Assembly: GCA_002315555.1 (NCBI GenBank)
Contig: DCHF01000014.1
Span: 49,004-113,003, forward strand
Reading direction: 5' to 3'
DNA from: Lachnospiraceae bacterium UBA1759
Lineage (GTDB): Bacteria > Bacillota > Clostridia > Lachnospirales > Lachnospiraceae
Length of the DNA stretch: 64,000 nucleotides
Shown here piece by piece: positions 7,735 to 16,665 of the stretch (the stretch's first letter is position 1; every line of letters begins with the position of its first letter). The translations under genes and the position numbers were made by a program. The notes beneath the pieces were generated by a model. That model saw nothing but the letters and a program-made list of their open reading frames with translations, did no database searches and had not been told where the DNA came from.

Positions 7735-8589
7735 ATGTATCCACTTATTTTCCAGTCCGACTTCGGCATGCAGGACGGTGCCGTCAGTGCCATGCACGGT
7801 GTCGCCTACAATGTTTCACCCGAACTTCGGATGTTCGACCTGACGCATGAGATCCAGCCGTACAACATCTGGGAAGCGAGTTACCGCCTGATCCAGACTG
7901 TCAGCTATTGGCCGGAAAGTGCCGTCTTTGTTTCCGTCGTCGACCCGGGCGTAGGTTCCGACCGCAGCAGTGTCGTCGTTAAAACCAGGACCGGTCAGTA
8001 CATCGTCACCCCGGACAATGGCACGCTGACACACATCAAACGCATGCTCGGTATCGTTTCCGTCCGTATCATCGATGAATCCGTCAACCGCCTTCCCGGC
8101 TCCGAAGAATGCTACACCTTCTACGGCCGTGATGTTTACGCATACACCGGCGCGCGTCTGGCTGCCGGCATCATCACCTATGAAGAGGTCGGTCCCGAGG
8201 TTTCCGTGGACACGGTCATCGAGCTTCCGGTCATGGTTCCGGAAGAAGGCGCCAATGAAGTGAACGGAACCATCGACGTTCTGGACATCCGCTTCGGCAG
8301 TCTGTGGACCAACATCCCGAAGGAAATGTTCGATGCCCTGAACATCAAGCGCGGCGATCGCGCGGAGATCACCATCAGCAACGACATCCGCACCGTATAC
8401 CGAAACACCATGATCTTCGGCAACTCCTTTGCTGAGGTCTCCATCGGTGAACCGATCCTTTACGTCAACTCACTGGGCTGTATGGCCGTTGCCATCAACC
8501 AGGGTAGTTTCGCCCGCGCATACAGCGTCGGCACCGGCAACAGCTGGCACATCCGCATCCGCAAAGTGCCGGATATGTACCTTTCTTAA
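7735..8589 (+). CDS. SAM hydroxide adenosyltransferase paralogue 1, active-site His replaced
   Basis: A 284-residue member of the DUF62/SAM hydrolase family (relatives of fluorinase and chlorinase), which cleaves S-adenosylmethionine to adenosine and L-methionine. N-terminal SAM-binding block SDFGMQDG (8-15), VVDPGVGSDR (68-77) and PDNGT (93-97), with a C-terminal beta domain from about 175. Of the Asp-Arg-His triad known for the family, Asp70 and Arg77 are present, but the usual FHGRD is FYGRD here, so Tyr130 replaces His. Activity may be altered or lost. It is followed 61 bp later by an ECF S component, and a paralogue with the intact triad lies after the transporter. Confidence 0.88.
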   Translation: MYPLIFQSDFGMQDGAVSAMHGVAYNVSPELRMFDLTHEIQPYNIWEASYRLIQTVSYWPESAVFVSVVDPGVGSDRSSVVVKTRTGQYIVTPDNGTLTHIKRMLGIVSVRIIDESVNRLPGSEECYTFYGRDVYAYTGARLAAGIITYEEVGPEVSVDTVIELPVMVPEEGANEVNGTIDVLDIRFGSLWTNIPKEMFDALNIKRGDRAEITISNDIRTVYRNTMIFGNSFAEVSIGEPILYVNSLGCMAVAINQGSFARAYSVGTGNSWHIRIRKVPDMYLS

Positions 8590-8650
8590 TCACGGACAAG
8601 CGCGGTTTACTGCCGCTGTCAAATATCATTCTCAAGAAAAGGAGAAAATT

Positions 8651-9205
8651 ATGAAGAATTTATTTAAATTCAACGTCAAGACCCTCGTTGCTACCGCAAT
8701 CGGTGCAGCACTGTTCTTTGTTCTTTCCAAGGTTACCGTTCCGAGCCCGGTTCCGAACACCTACATCTGCCTTCAGTACGGCGTTCAGGCTTTCATCGCT
8801 GTCCTGTTTGGACCGATCGCAGGCTTCCTGTCCGGTTTCATCGGCCACGTTCTCTCTGACCTGAGCTACGGTTCCATTTGGATCAGCTGGGAACTGGCTA
8901 CCGGTATCTTCGGTTTACTGATGGGCCTTGTTTCTGCAAAGATCAAGATCGCTGACGGTATCTTCACCGGTAAGGACATCGCTCTGTTCAATATTGCACA
9001 GGTCATTGCTCACGCTTTCGTTTGGATCGTGATCGCAGCTGTCGGCGACGTTGTTATCTACGCTGAGCCGGCGAACAAGGTATTCCTGCAGGGTGTTGTT
9101 GCTGCTGCTGCAAATATCGTTACCACCGCTATCATCGGTACTCTTCTTTGCCTCGTTTACGCAAAGGCTAAGCCGAAGAAGGGTTCTCTTCAGAAAGAAG
9201 ACTGA
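8651..9205 (+). CDS. ECF transporter S component, UPF0397 family
   Basis: A 184-residue integral membrane protein with about six hydrophobic segments. It closely resembles UPF0397 proteins annotated as ECF substrate-specific components: IGAALFFVLSKV, then PSPVPNTYICLQYGVQA, LFGPIAGFLSGFIGH, GKDIALFNIAQVIAHAFVWIV, GDVVIYAEPANKVFLQG. It would capture the substrate and dock with the ATPase and T units encoded next. The start at 8651 (MKNLF) has AAAAGGAGAAAATT upstream; the longer frame from 8429 overlaps the previous gene. The substrate is unproven for this subfamily; the SAM-hydrolase neighbours suggest a purine- or methionine-related compound, which is inference. Confidence 0.9.
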   Translation: MKNLFKFNVKTLVATAIGAALFFVLSKVTVPSPVPNTYICLQYGVQAFIAVLFGPIAGFLSGFIGHVLSDLSYGSIWISWELATGIFGLLMGLVSAKIKIADGIFTGKDIALFNIAQVIAHAFVWIVIAAVGDVVIYAEPANKVFLQGVVAAAANIVTTAIIGTLLCLVYAKAKPKKGSLQKED

Positions 9206-9218
9206 CGGATCCGTCAGT
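9201..9218. repeat. 18-bp perfect palindrome over a stop codon
   Basis: ACTGACGGATCCGTCAGT reads the same on both strands. It includes the TGA stop of the S-component gene (9203-9205). No T tract follows it directly. Confidence 0.5.
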
Positions 9219-9226
9219 AAGTTCGG

Positions 9227-9266
9227 AATACCCGGCAAGAAATTTTTGCCGGGTATTTCTTTTTCA
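9227..9266 (+). terminator. intrinsic terminator or attenuator inside the ECF operon
   Basis: AATACCCGGCAA pairs with TTGCCGGGTATT (12 bp) around GAAATTT, followed by TCTTTTTC. It lies between the S component and the ATPase, so it may make the S protein more abundant than the shared energizing subunits. Confidence 0.8.
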
Positions 9267-9300
9267 CATCGCAGACTGTTTTGGAGTCGGAGGAAATTCA

Positions 9301-11010
9301 ATGGAAAAGAAGGTAATGATCGAATTTAAAAACTTCGGTTTTCAATATAACGCACAGGCCGAGCCCACGCTTTACGGAATCGATCTCGCGATCCGCGAAG
9401 GGGAAAAGATCCTGATTGCCGGGCCGTCCGGCTGCGGCAAATCCACGATCGCGCACTGTATCAACGGCCTGATCCCGAACTTTTATCCGGGTACCGTCAC
9501 CGGTGATCTGGAGATCATGGGTAAAAACTTCAAGGAACTGAGTATTTCCGCCCTGTCCAAAATAGTCGGCACCGTCCTGCAGGATTCAGACGGCCAGTTC
9601 ATCGGCATGACTGTCGGTGAAGACATCGCATTTTCACTGGAAAACGACTGCGTTTCCTATGAGGAACTGCATGAGCGTGTCCGGGCGACCGCTGCCATCG
9701 TCGGCATCGAAGACCATCTGGACCACGCGCCGACGGATATTTCCGGCGGTCAGAAGCAGCGTGTTTCCCTGGCGGGCGTCATGGTCGATGACGTTCCGAT
9801 CCTCCTGTTTGACGAGCCCCTGGCAAACCTGGACCCCGCGACCGGCAAGACTGCTATCGATCTCATCGACCGTATTCAGAAGGAAAGCGGCGCAACGGTG
9901 ATCATCATCGAGCATCGTCTTGAAGATGTTCTCTACCGGGATGTGGACCGCGTGATTCTGATGAAGGACGGACACATCATTTCCGACTCCACGCCGGATG
10001 AACTGCTGTCCTCCTATCTCCTGATCGAAAACGGCATTCGTGAACCGCTGTACATCACGGCAATGAAATATGCGGGCCTTTCCGTAACGACCGCTCATGA
10101 GCCGCACAGCATCCGCACACTGAAGCTGTCCGAGGAAGAAAAGGCACAGCTGCGCAACTGGTTTGAAACAACGGAAAAGGAAGCGGCGGAAGATAAAAAG
10201 GACATCCTTCTGTCCGCATCACACATCGATTTCCGCTATGATAACGGCTTCCATGCACTGAAGGATATTTCCATGGACGTGAAAAAGGGCGAGCTTCTGG
10301 CCATCGTCGGTCGGAACGGCGCCGGAAAATCCACGTTCTCCAAGATTATCTGCGGCTTTGAAAAGCAGCAGGGCGGTACGCTGATCTTAAACGGTGAGGA
10401 CATGAAAACGCTCAGCATCAAGGAACGCGCGGACCACATCGGTTATGTCATGCAGAATCCGAACCAGATGATCAGTAAGCCGATGATCTTTGATGAAGTC
10501 GCCGTCGGTCTCCGCACACGCGGCATCGATGAAGCGACCATTCAGACCCGGGTAGAGGAAACGCTGAAGATCTGCGGCCTGTATCCGATGAGAAAGTGGC
10601 CCGTATCCGCACTCAGCTACGGTCAGAAGAAGCGCGTGACCATCGCATCGATCCTGGTACTGAACCCGGAGATCATCATCCTCGATGAGCCGACCGCAGG
10701 TCAGGACTTCCGCCATTACACCGATATCATGAACTTCCTGCAGAAGATCAATAACGAAGGCATTACGGTCATCATGGTCACCCATGACATGCACCTGATG
10801 CAGGAATACGCGGATCGTTCCGTGGTATTCTCCGACGGTCAGCTGATTGCGGACGATACCGGTGCAAATATTCTGACGAATCCGGACATCGTCGAGCGTG
10901 CAAGTCTGAAGGAGACTTCACTCTTCGATCTTGCGGTGCTGGCAGGCATCGACCGTCCGAGGGCTTTTGTCCAGCACTTTATCAACTATGACAGGGAGGT
11001 GCGAAAATGA
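9301..11010 (+). CDS. ECF transporter double ATPase (fused A1-A2)
   Basis: A 569-residue protein with two ABC ATPase domains that drives the ECF transporter. Domain 1: Walker A GPSGCGKST (41-49), signature SGGQKQR, Walker B LLFDEPLANLDP. Domain 2, from about residue 300: Walker A GRNGAGKST (337-345), a less usual signature LSYGQKKR, Walker B IILDEPTAG. The two halves are separate EcfA and EcfA' proteins in many other Firmicutes; here they are fused, as in dedicated (group I) ECF systems. GGAGGAAATTCA precedes the start. Its stop overlaps the next gene by 4 bp. Confidence 0.95.
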   Translation: MEKKVMIEFKNFGFQYNAQAEPTLYGIDLAIREGEKILIAGPSGCGKSTIAHCINGLIPNFYPGTVTGDLEIMGKNFKELSISALSKIVGTVLQDSDGQFIGMTVGEDIAFSLENDCVSYEELHERVRATAAIVGIEDHLDHAPTDISGGQKQRVSLAGVMVDDVPILLFDEPLANLDPATGKTAIDLIDRIQKESGATVIIIEHRLEDVLYRDVDRVILMKDGHIISDSTPDELLSSYLLIENGIREPLYITAMKYAGLSVTTAHEPHSIRTLKLSEEEKAQLRNWFETTEKEAAEDKKDILLSASHIDFRYDNGFHALKDISMDVKKGELLAIVGRNGAGKSTFSKIICGFEKQQGGTLILNGEDMKTLSIKERADHIGYVMQNPNQMISKPMIFDEVAVGLRTRGIDEATIQTRVEETLKICGLYPMRKWPVSALSYGQKKRVTIASILVLNPEIIILDEPTAGQDFRHYTDIMNFLQKINNEGITVIMVTHDMHLMQEYADRSVVFSDGQLIADDTGANILTNPDIVERASLKETSLFDLAVLAGIDRPRAFVQHFINYDREVRK

Positions 11011-11834
11011 GTGTGGTATTTGGTTTTGATGAGAAAAAAACGATCTTCCATCGCATGAACGGCGCGTCCAAGCTCCTTTTCCTTTTGGCTGCCGCTGTTT
11101 CCACGATGATCACCTATGATGAACGCTATCTGCTTGCGCTGGCCATCATCTCATTCGGCCTGCTTGCATTCTCCAAGGTATCCCTTTATAAGATCCGTGT
11201 CGTAGTCATCCTGATGGCTGCGCTGATGCTCCTGAATCTGATCATGGTATTTTTATTCGCACCGAATTACGGTCCGGAGCTTTATAACCACCGGACAGAG
11301 CTCTTTAAGATCGCCGGCCCGTACATCGTAACGACGGAACAGCTTCTGTATGAATCCTGCATTCTTTTGAAGCATTTCATCCTGATGCCGTTATGTATCA
11401 TCCTGGTCGTCACCACGAAGCCCAGTGAATTTGCCGCATCCTTAAACCAGATCGGTATCAGTTATAAGGCTTCCTACGCGATATCCTTAACGATCCGCTA
11501 CATTCCGGACGTCATCAAGGAATTCCGTGATATTTCCCGTTCCCAGCAGGCACGCGGTGTCGAGATGTCCAAAAAGGCCAGCCTTATCAGCCGTCTGAAA
11601 TCCGCGGCGGCGATCATGACCCCGCTCATTTTCAGCAGCATGGAGCACATTGAAGTTATTTCAAACGCGATGGAGCTCCGCGGCTTCGGCAAAAAGAATA
11701 AGCGTACCTGGTACCGCTACCGTGCATTTAAGAAGCTCGATATTCTCGTCGCCTTCCTGGCGTTTTGTGTCATTGGGACCACGATCCTCCTGCTGTTTGT
11801 CAACGGCGGCCGCTACTGGAACCCGTTTATCTGA
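11007..11834 (+). CDS. ECF transporter T component (EcfT)
   Basis: A 275-residue membrane protein with four to six hydrophobic segments. It couples ATP hydrolysis to movement of the S unit. The EcfT coupling-helix signature appears around residues 172-190 (DISRSQQARGVE, with the Ala-Arg-Gly motif), and a second Arg-Gly element occurs later (AMELRGFG). It starts inside the ATPase stop codon (ATGA overlap), which indicates translational coupling. With the preceding two genes it forms a complete three-gene ECF transporter. Confidence 0.93.
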   Translation: MSVVFGFDEKKTIFHRMNGASKLLFLLAAAVSTMITYDERYLLALAIISFGLLAFSKVSLYKIRVVVILMAALMLLNLIMVFLFAPNYGPELYNHRTELFKIAGPYIVTTEQLLYESCILLKHFILMPLCIILVVTTKPSEFAASLNQIGISYKASYAISLTIRYIPDVIKEFRDISRSQQARGVEMSKKASLISRLKSAAAIMTPLIFSSMEHIEVISNAMELRGFGKKNKRTWYRYRAFKKLDILVAFLAFCVIGTTILLLFVNGGRYWNPFI

Positions 11835-11887
11835 CTTTTCTGCGGCTGCGTAACGTCAGCCGCGTGTTTATATGAAAGGAGTCCAAA

Positions 11888-12730
11888 ATGAAGCCTTGCA
11901 TCGTCTGGCAGACTGATTTTACATTGAAATGGGGCGCCGTTGCCGCTATGCGCGGCGTTGTAAAAACGATCGACCCGGAACTCGAGTGCGTGGATATCAC
12001 ACATGAGGTCGAACCGTATAATGTTATGGCCGGCAGTCAGGAGCTCATGTATGTTGAGCCGTTCTGGCCGGCAGGAACCGTCTTTGTTTCCGTCGTCGAT
12101 CCCGGTGTCGGAACCCCCAGAAAAGCCGCCTGCGCAAAGCTTTCGGACGGCAAGTATGTCATCACCCCGGACAATGGTACCCTCAGCCACCTCTACTATT
12201 TCGTCGGCGTGGAGGAGATCCGCGAGATCGCGCCGGAGCACCGTCTGAAGGGAACCGAGGAGGTCTCGGTCTTCCACGGCCGCGATATTTTCGCTTATAC
12301 CGCCGCCCTTTTCGCGTCCGGTAAGATCACCTTTGAAGAGATCGGTGAAGCCTATCCGGTCGATGAGATCGTCCGCGTACCGCGCGAGGATGTTGCCGCG
12401 GAGATCACCGGCGATGTTCTCACAGGCTATGTCACCAGCGCCGCCGATGACTTCGGCAGCCTGGTCTTCAACATTCTGACCGCCGATTTTAAAAAGGCCG
12501 GTTTTGTCCACGGTGACATGGTGCACGTGGTCCTGAAGAATGGCGAGACCCCTTACTTTGAGGAGGACGTTCTGTATGAGCGCTCCTTCGGCTATGTTGA
12601 AAAAGGCGCACCGATCGTCTTTAATTCTTCCTATAATTACGTTTCCGTCGGCCTTAACATGGACAACTTCCGTGATAAGTACCATGCGGCCGCCGGCAAG
12701 GAATGGAAAGTGGAACTGACCAAAGCCTGA
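11888..12730 (+). CDS. SAM hydroxide adenosyltransferase paralogue 2, intact triad
   Basis: A 280-residue DUF62 family enzyme expected to hydrolyse S-adenosylmethionine to adenosine and methionine. It keeps the full triad: Asp71 in VVDPGVGTPR, Arg78, and His130 in FHGRD. Other shared blocks are PDNGTLSHL (94-102) and the opening QTDFTLKWG, where the usual Asp of the DG motif is replaced by Trp-Gly. It is roughly as long as paralogue 1 but clearly diverged from it, so the pair is not a recent duplication. AAAGGAG precedes the start. It closes the ECF cassette; an adenosine deaminase gene that could use its product lies 3.9 kb downstream in the same run. Confidence 0.9.
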   Translation: MKPCIVWQTDFTLKWGAVAAMRGVVKTIDPELECVDITHEVEPYNVMAGSQELMYVEPFWPAGTVFVSVVDPGVGTPRKAACAKLSDGKYVITPDNGTLSHLYYFVGVEEIREIAPEHRLKGTEEVSVFHGRDIFAYTAALFASGKITFEEIGEAYPVDEIVRVPREDVAAEITGDVLTGYVTSAADDFGSLVFNILTADFKKAGFVHGDMVHVVLKNGETPYFEEDVLYERSFGYVEKGAPIVFNSSYNYVSVGLNMDNFRDKYHAAAGKEWKVELTKA

Positions 12731-12789
12731 CCGCCGGCCCGTTTCCGCTTACTTATTCCCTCCTATTATCTGCGAAATCAGGCATCTTC

Positions 12790-14139
12790 ATGTTTAAAAA
12801 ACTCGACCGATCTATTTTTACCGAAACCCTTAACATGGCCTGGCCCGCCGTCGTGGAGTCCTTCTTTGTGGCTCTTGCCGGCATCATCGACTCGGCAATG
12901 GTCAGCTCGCTTGGCGCAAGCGCCGTGGCGGCCGTGGGTCTTACCCAGCAGCCCCGCAACATCGGCTTCGCCCTTTTCACCGCATTCAACGTTTCCATCT
13001 CGGCGCTGGTAGCCCGGCGCCGCGGTGAACAAAAACCGAAAGAGGCCAATGAGATCCTTCTCACCGCCCTCATCATCGTCACCGTTCTCAGCATTCTGAT
13101 GGGAGCGGCTTTTGTCGTTTTTGCGGACCCGATCATCCGTCTGTGCGGCTCGACAGCCGATACGCAGGACATGGCTGTCACCTATCTTTGCATCGTCATG
13201 GGCTGCATGATCTTCAACATCATCCAGATGGCCGTAAACTCCGCCCAGCGCGGTTCCGGAAAGACCCGCATCACAATGCGTACCAACCTGACCTCCAGCG
13301 CGATCAATGTTTTGTTCAATTACCTTTTGATCGGCGGTCATTTCGGTTTCCCCGCACTCGGAATCACCGGTGCAGCCATCGCAACCGTCCTCGGTACGGT
13401 CGTCGCTGCCGTGATGTCGCTGCTCTCTCTTTTCAAAAAGGACAGCTTTGTCAGTCTTCCCTATATTATTCAAAACAAGCTTCGTCCCAAGATGCGTGCC
13501 CTGAAGGACATGGTCCGTATCGGCTACGGCATCTTCCTGGAGCAGCTGCTTCTCCGCTTCGGCTTTATGGCCACGGCGCTCATGGCCGCAAAACAAGGCA
13601 CCGCTGCCATGGCCGCGCATCAGGTCGGTATGAACCTTCTGGGACTTTCCTTCGCGTTCGGCGATGGTCTCCAGCAGTCCGCAGTCGCGCTCATCGGCCG
13701 GTCGCTCGGTGAAGCCAAACCCGAAAAAGCAAAAAATTACGGTCACGCCTGCCGCCTGTTCGGTGCCACGATCTCCGTGGTCCTGGCGATCCTCTATTTC
13801 TTCTTCAGTCGTGCCGTATTCGGCATCTTCTTTGAGGAACAGGAGATCATCGCCATCGGCGTGAGCATTTCCTATATCATCATTGTTACCGTTATTTTCC
13901 AGATCCAGCAGGTCATTTTCAGCGGAAGTCTGCGCGGCGCGGGCGACACGCTGTACACCGCCATTGCGGGCGTCATCAGTGTATCGTTCATCCGTACCAT
14001 CGTCTCCTATGTCTGCTGCTACTTCTTCCACTGGGGGATCATCGGTATCTGGTGCGGCGTTCTGGCGGACCAGTGCTGCCGTTTCATTTTCATGTCCACC
14101 CGTTTCTACAGCGGCAAGTGGACCAGGATCAAGATCTAA
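12790..14139 (+). CDS. MATE family efflux transporter
   Basis: A 449-residue membrane protein with about 12 hydrophobic segments, normal for MATE exporters, which expel organic cations or drugs using sodium or proton gradients. Typical features are the N-terminal WPAVVESFFVALAGIIDSAMVSSLG and the pseudo-repeat beginning near MVRIGYGIFLEQLLLRFGFMATALMAAKQGTAAMAAHQVGMNLLG. The start at 12790 (MFKKLDR) is chosen because the earlier possible start lies inside the preceding gene; the ribosome binding site is weak. Substrate unknown. Confidence 0.92.
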   Translation: MFKKLDRSIFTETLNMAWPAVVESFFVALAGIIDSAMVSSLGASAVAAVGLTQQPRNIGFALFTAFNVSISALVARRRGEQKPKEANEILLTALIIVTVLSILMGAAFVVFADPIIRLCGSTADTQDMAVTYLCIVMGCMIFNIIQMAVNSAQRGSGKTRITMRTNLTSSAINVLFNYLLIGGHFGFPALGITGAAIATVLGTVVAAVMSLLSLFKKDSFVSLPYIIQNKLRPKMRALKDMVRIGYGIFLEQLLLRFGFMATALMAAKQGTAAMAAHQVGMNLLGLSFAFGDGLQQSAVALIGRSLGEAKPEKAKNYGHACRLFGATISVVLAILYFFFSRAVFGIFFEEQEIIAIGVSISYIIIVTVIFQIQQVIFSGSLRGAGDTLYTAIAGVISVSFIRTIVSYVCCYFFHWGIIGIWCGVLADQCCRFIFMSTRFYSGKWTRIKI

Positions 14140-14148
14140 GGAGTGTCA

Positions 14149-15879
14149 ATGAGTACGTTTTCCTTTGACAATACAAGCTGGGACACGGCCTATCCGCGAC
14201 CGCGGATGGTACGTGAGCGTTGGGCGTCATTAAACGGCACCTGGCAGTTTGAACTGTCCCTGCCGCGCAGCATGACGGTTCCGGGCGGTGATCCCGACGA
14301 TTACGGCGTGGAGATTCATGTCCCGTATCCGCCGGAATCCGAGCTTTCCGGTGTTAACTACCCCTTCGGCGATGAGGATGTGCGCTTCTACCGCACTGCT
14401 TTTGCCCTTCCGGACGATTTTGCCGGCCGGATCCTGCTGCACTTCGGTGCGGTGGACCAGGTGGCCGATGTTTTCCTGAACGGCCATCGGCTGGGGCGAC
14501 ACGAAGGTGGCTACACGCACTTCTCCTTTGATATCACGGAGGTGCTGGAGGAGGTCAACGACCTCATCGTCCGCGTGGAAGACAAGCTGGACGAGTGCAT
14601 TTTCCCCTACGGCAAGCAGAAGCACAAACGCGGCGGTATGTGGTACACACCGGTCTCCGGCATCTGGCAGACCGTCTGGGTGGAAGCCGTTCCGGAAAAT
14701 TATGTAAAGGACATCGAGGTCACAACAAACGGGGCTGAGGTCACTGTAAAGCTTGAAACGGCGGAAGGCTCTGCTTGTTCTTCACGCCCGGAGCTCCCCG
14801 CTTATCTGACGCTCGCGGAGACCGGAAAGCGCTATGATTTTGATCATAACACCGTGACCTTCACCGTAGATGCCCCCGCGTTCTGGACCCCGGATTCTCC
14901 AACGCTTTATGATTTCACGGTCTGCTACGGGGAGGATTCCGTAGATTCCTATTTTGCCCTCCGCGATCTCACGATCGAAACCGCGAACGGTATGCCGCGG
15001 CTCTGTCTCAATCACAAGCCGTACTATTTCCACGGAGTTCTGGACCAGGGCTACTTTGCCGACGGTATCTTCACTCCGAAATCTCCGGCCGCTTATGAAA
15101 AGGACATCCTCCTGTTGAAACGCATGGGCTTCAACATGCTGAGAAAGCATATCAAGGTCGAACCCGACATTTTCTATTACCTCTGTGACAAGCTCGGCAT
15201 GGCCGTTTTCCAGGATATGGTGCAGAACGGAAAGTACAGTTTCTTCCGTGATACGCTGCAGCCCACGCTGAACATCGGCATGAGAAGAAGTGACGTACAC
15301 AAAAACGGAGACAAAAATATCCACAACGCTTTCCGTGTTTCCATGGAAAGCACCGTACAACAGCTAAAAAGCCACCCCTGCATCGTTTACTGGACCATCT
15401 TCAATGAAGGATGGGGCCAATTTAGCAGCGCCGAAAACTGCCGTTTTTTACGCTCTCTGGATGCCTCCCGTTTTATCGACACCGCATCGGGCTGGTTTGA
15501 AGCAAAGGAAACGGACGTGGTCTCAAAGCATGTCTACTTTAAGGATCTGAAATGCATCCGGAGGGAACTGGAGGCGCAGCGTGATCCGGCTGCCCGGGAC
15601 GGACAGTCCGCAGCAAACGGAAAGCCCGTGGTCCTCAGCGAATACGGCGGCTACACCTACGGCGTGGAAGGCCACCTCTTCAACCCGAAGAAAGCCTACG
15701 GCTACCGGTCCTTCAAGGACGCGGATACCTATAGAACCGCTCTTCAGTCGCTCTTTAACGACCAGCTTCAGCCGCTCATTGATGCCGGCCTTTCCGCCGA
15801 TGTCTACACCCAGCTCTCCGATGTGGAGGATGAGATCAACGGTCTGATCACCTATGACCGCGCGGTTGAAAAGCTTTAA
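14149..15879 (+). CDS. glycoside hydrolase family 2 protein
   Basis: A 576-residue GH2-type glycosidase with no signal peptide, so probably cytosolic. Residues about 20-190 are the sugar-binding jelly-roll domain (FYRTAFALPDDF, FLNGHRLGRHEGGYTHFSFDIT), then the immunoglobulin-like domain, then the TIM barrel. The general acid/base is Glu420 in IFNEGWG; the likely nucleophile is Glu498 in VVLSEYGG. It is shorter than classical beta-galactosidases and closer to beta-glucuronidase or mannosidase-like GH2 members; the sugar cannot be decided. Start at ATG 14149 with AAGGAG; a GTG at 14143 is possible. It sits 9 bp after the MATE gene. Confidence 0.9.
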   Translation: MSTFSFDNTSWDTAYPRPRMVRERWASLNGTWQFELSLPRSMTVPGGDPDDYGVEIHVPYPPESELSGVNYPFGDEDVRFYRTAFALPDDFAGRILLHFGAVDQVADVFLNGHRLGRHEGGYTHFSFDITEVLEEVNDLIVRVEDKLDECIFPYGKQKHKRGGMWYTPVSGIWQTVWVEAVPENYVKDIEVTTNGAEVTVKLETAEGSACSSRPELPAYLTLAETGKRYDFDHNTVTFTVDAPAFWTPDSPTLYDFTVCYGEDSVDSYFALRDLTIETANGMPRLCLNHKPYYFHGVLDQGYFADGIFTPKSPAAYEKDILLLKRMGFNMLRKHIKVEPDIFYYLCDKLGMAVFQDMVQNGKYSFFRDTLQPTLNIGMRRSDVHKNGDKNIHNAFRVSMESTVQQLKSHPCIVYWTIFNEGWGQFSSAENCRFLRSLDASRFIDTASGWFEAKETDVVSKHVYFKDLKCIRRELEAQRDPAARDGQSAANGKPVVLSEYGGYTYGVEGHLFNPKKAYGYRSFKDADTYRTALQSLFNDQLQPLIDAGLSADVYTQLSDVEDEINGLITYDRAVEKL

Positions 15880-15892
15880 TGAAAGGACCTCT

Positions 15893-16651
15893 ATGCCCGA
15901 ACAGGATGAATTGTTTAAGCGAAGAATGATCGACCTCGCACGTCAGGCAGAATGCCGCAGCATGTACACGTTCAGCGGCTTCCTCGGTCTTGCGGAGCAG
16001 GACATATACGCCCGCATGGGCAGGGAACTGAGCTTCATCGCGCATGATCTGTACGGCGGGTCGCCCGCCTCGGAGCGTCAGATCGCCGTCTTCGGCTCCG
16101 AGGAAGACTTCGGTTATCCGCCGGAGTATCCGGTGGCCGTGATGAGCATCGTCCCGGCGGCGGAAAAATTCGCCGAGGAGCTGAACCACCGCGATTATCT
16201 GGGCGCCATTTTGAATCTGGGCATCGACCGGAGCCTGATCGGCGACATCGTCATCAAAGGCAAGCGTGCCTGGTTCTACTGCCAGGAGTCCATCGTGGAT
16301 TATATGGCGGAAAACCTGACGCAGGTGCGCCATGATACCGTACGCTGCACCCGTGCGGAGGGCGATATTCCCGAGCTCACGCCGGAGCTCAAGGAGATTT
16401 CCGTGAACATTGCGTCGGAGCGGCTCGATTCCATCGTCGCGGCACTGACCGGCATCTCCCGAAATCACGTGACCGAGCTGTTCACGCAGCAGAAGGTCTC
16501 GGTGAACGGGCGCATTGTAACAAATTACAGCAAAGGCCTCAAGGAGGACGATGTCCTCTCCATCCGCGGCTTCGGTAAAGCCATCTATGCGGGCGTGACC
16601 GGCGAATCTAAAAAAGGCCGACTGTATGTTACGCTGAAAAAATACGTGTAA
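15893..16651 (+). CDS. YlmH-like S4-domain RNA-binding protein
   Basis: A 252-residue protein resembling YlmH of Firmicutes, which binds RNA/ribosomes and is elsewhere linked to the division-gene cluster. Residues about 1-165 are the N-terminal domain with FLGLAEQDIY and RDYLGAILNLGIDRSLIGDIVI; the S4 domain is at 180-240 (RLDSIVAALTGISRNHVTELFTQ). The start at 15893 (MPEQDE) has AAAGGA upstream; the longer frame overlaps the GH2 gene. Here it sits between a GH2 gene and adenosine deaminase rather than in a division operon, which is unusual. Confidence 0.85.
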   Translation: MPEQDELFKRRMIDLARQAECRSMYTFSGFLGLAEQDIYARMGRELSFIAHDLYGGSPASERQIAVFGSEEDFGYPPEYPVAVMSIVPAAEKFAEELNHRDYLGAILNLGIDRSLIGDIVIKGKRAWFYCQESIVDYMAENLTQVRHDTVRCTRAEGDIPELTPELKEISVNIASERLDSIVAALTGISRNHVTELFTQQKVSVNGRIVTNYSKGLKEDDVLSIRGFGKAIYAGVTGESKKGRLYVTLKKYV

Positions 16652-16665
16652 GGAGGAATCCACCC

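Noticed and set aside
12778..14031. A 417-codon minus-strand frame opposite the MATE gene
   Set aside because: Asp/His/Glu-rich shadow with no hydrophobic core; the MATE protein on the plus strand is unmistakable.
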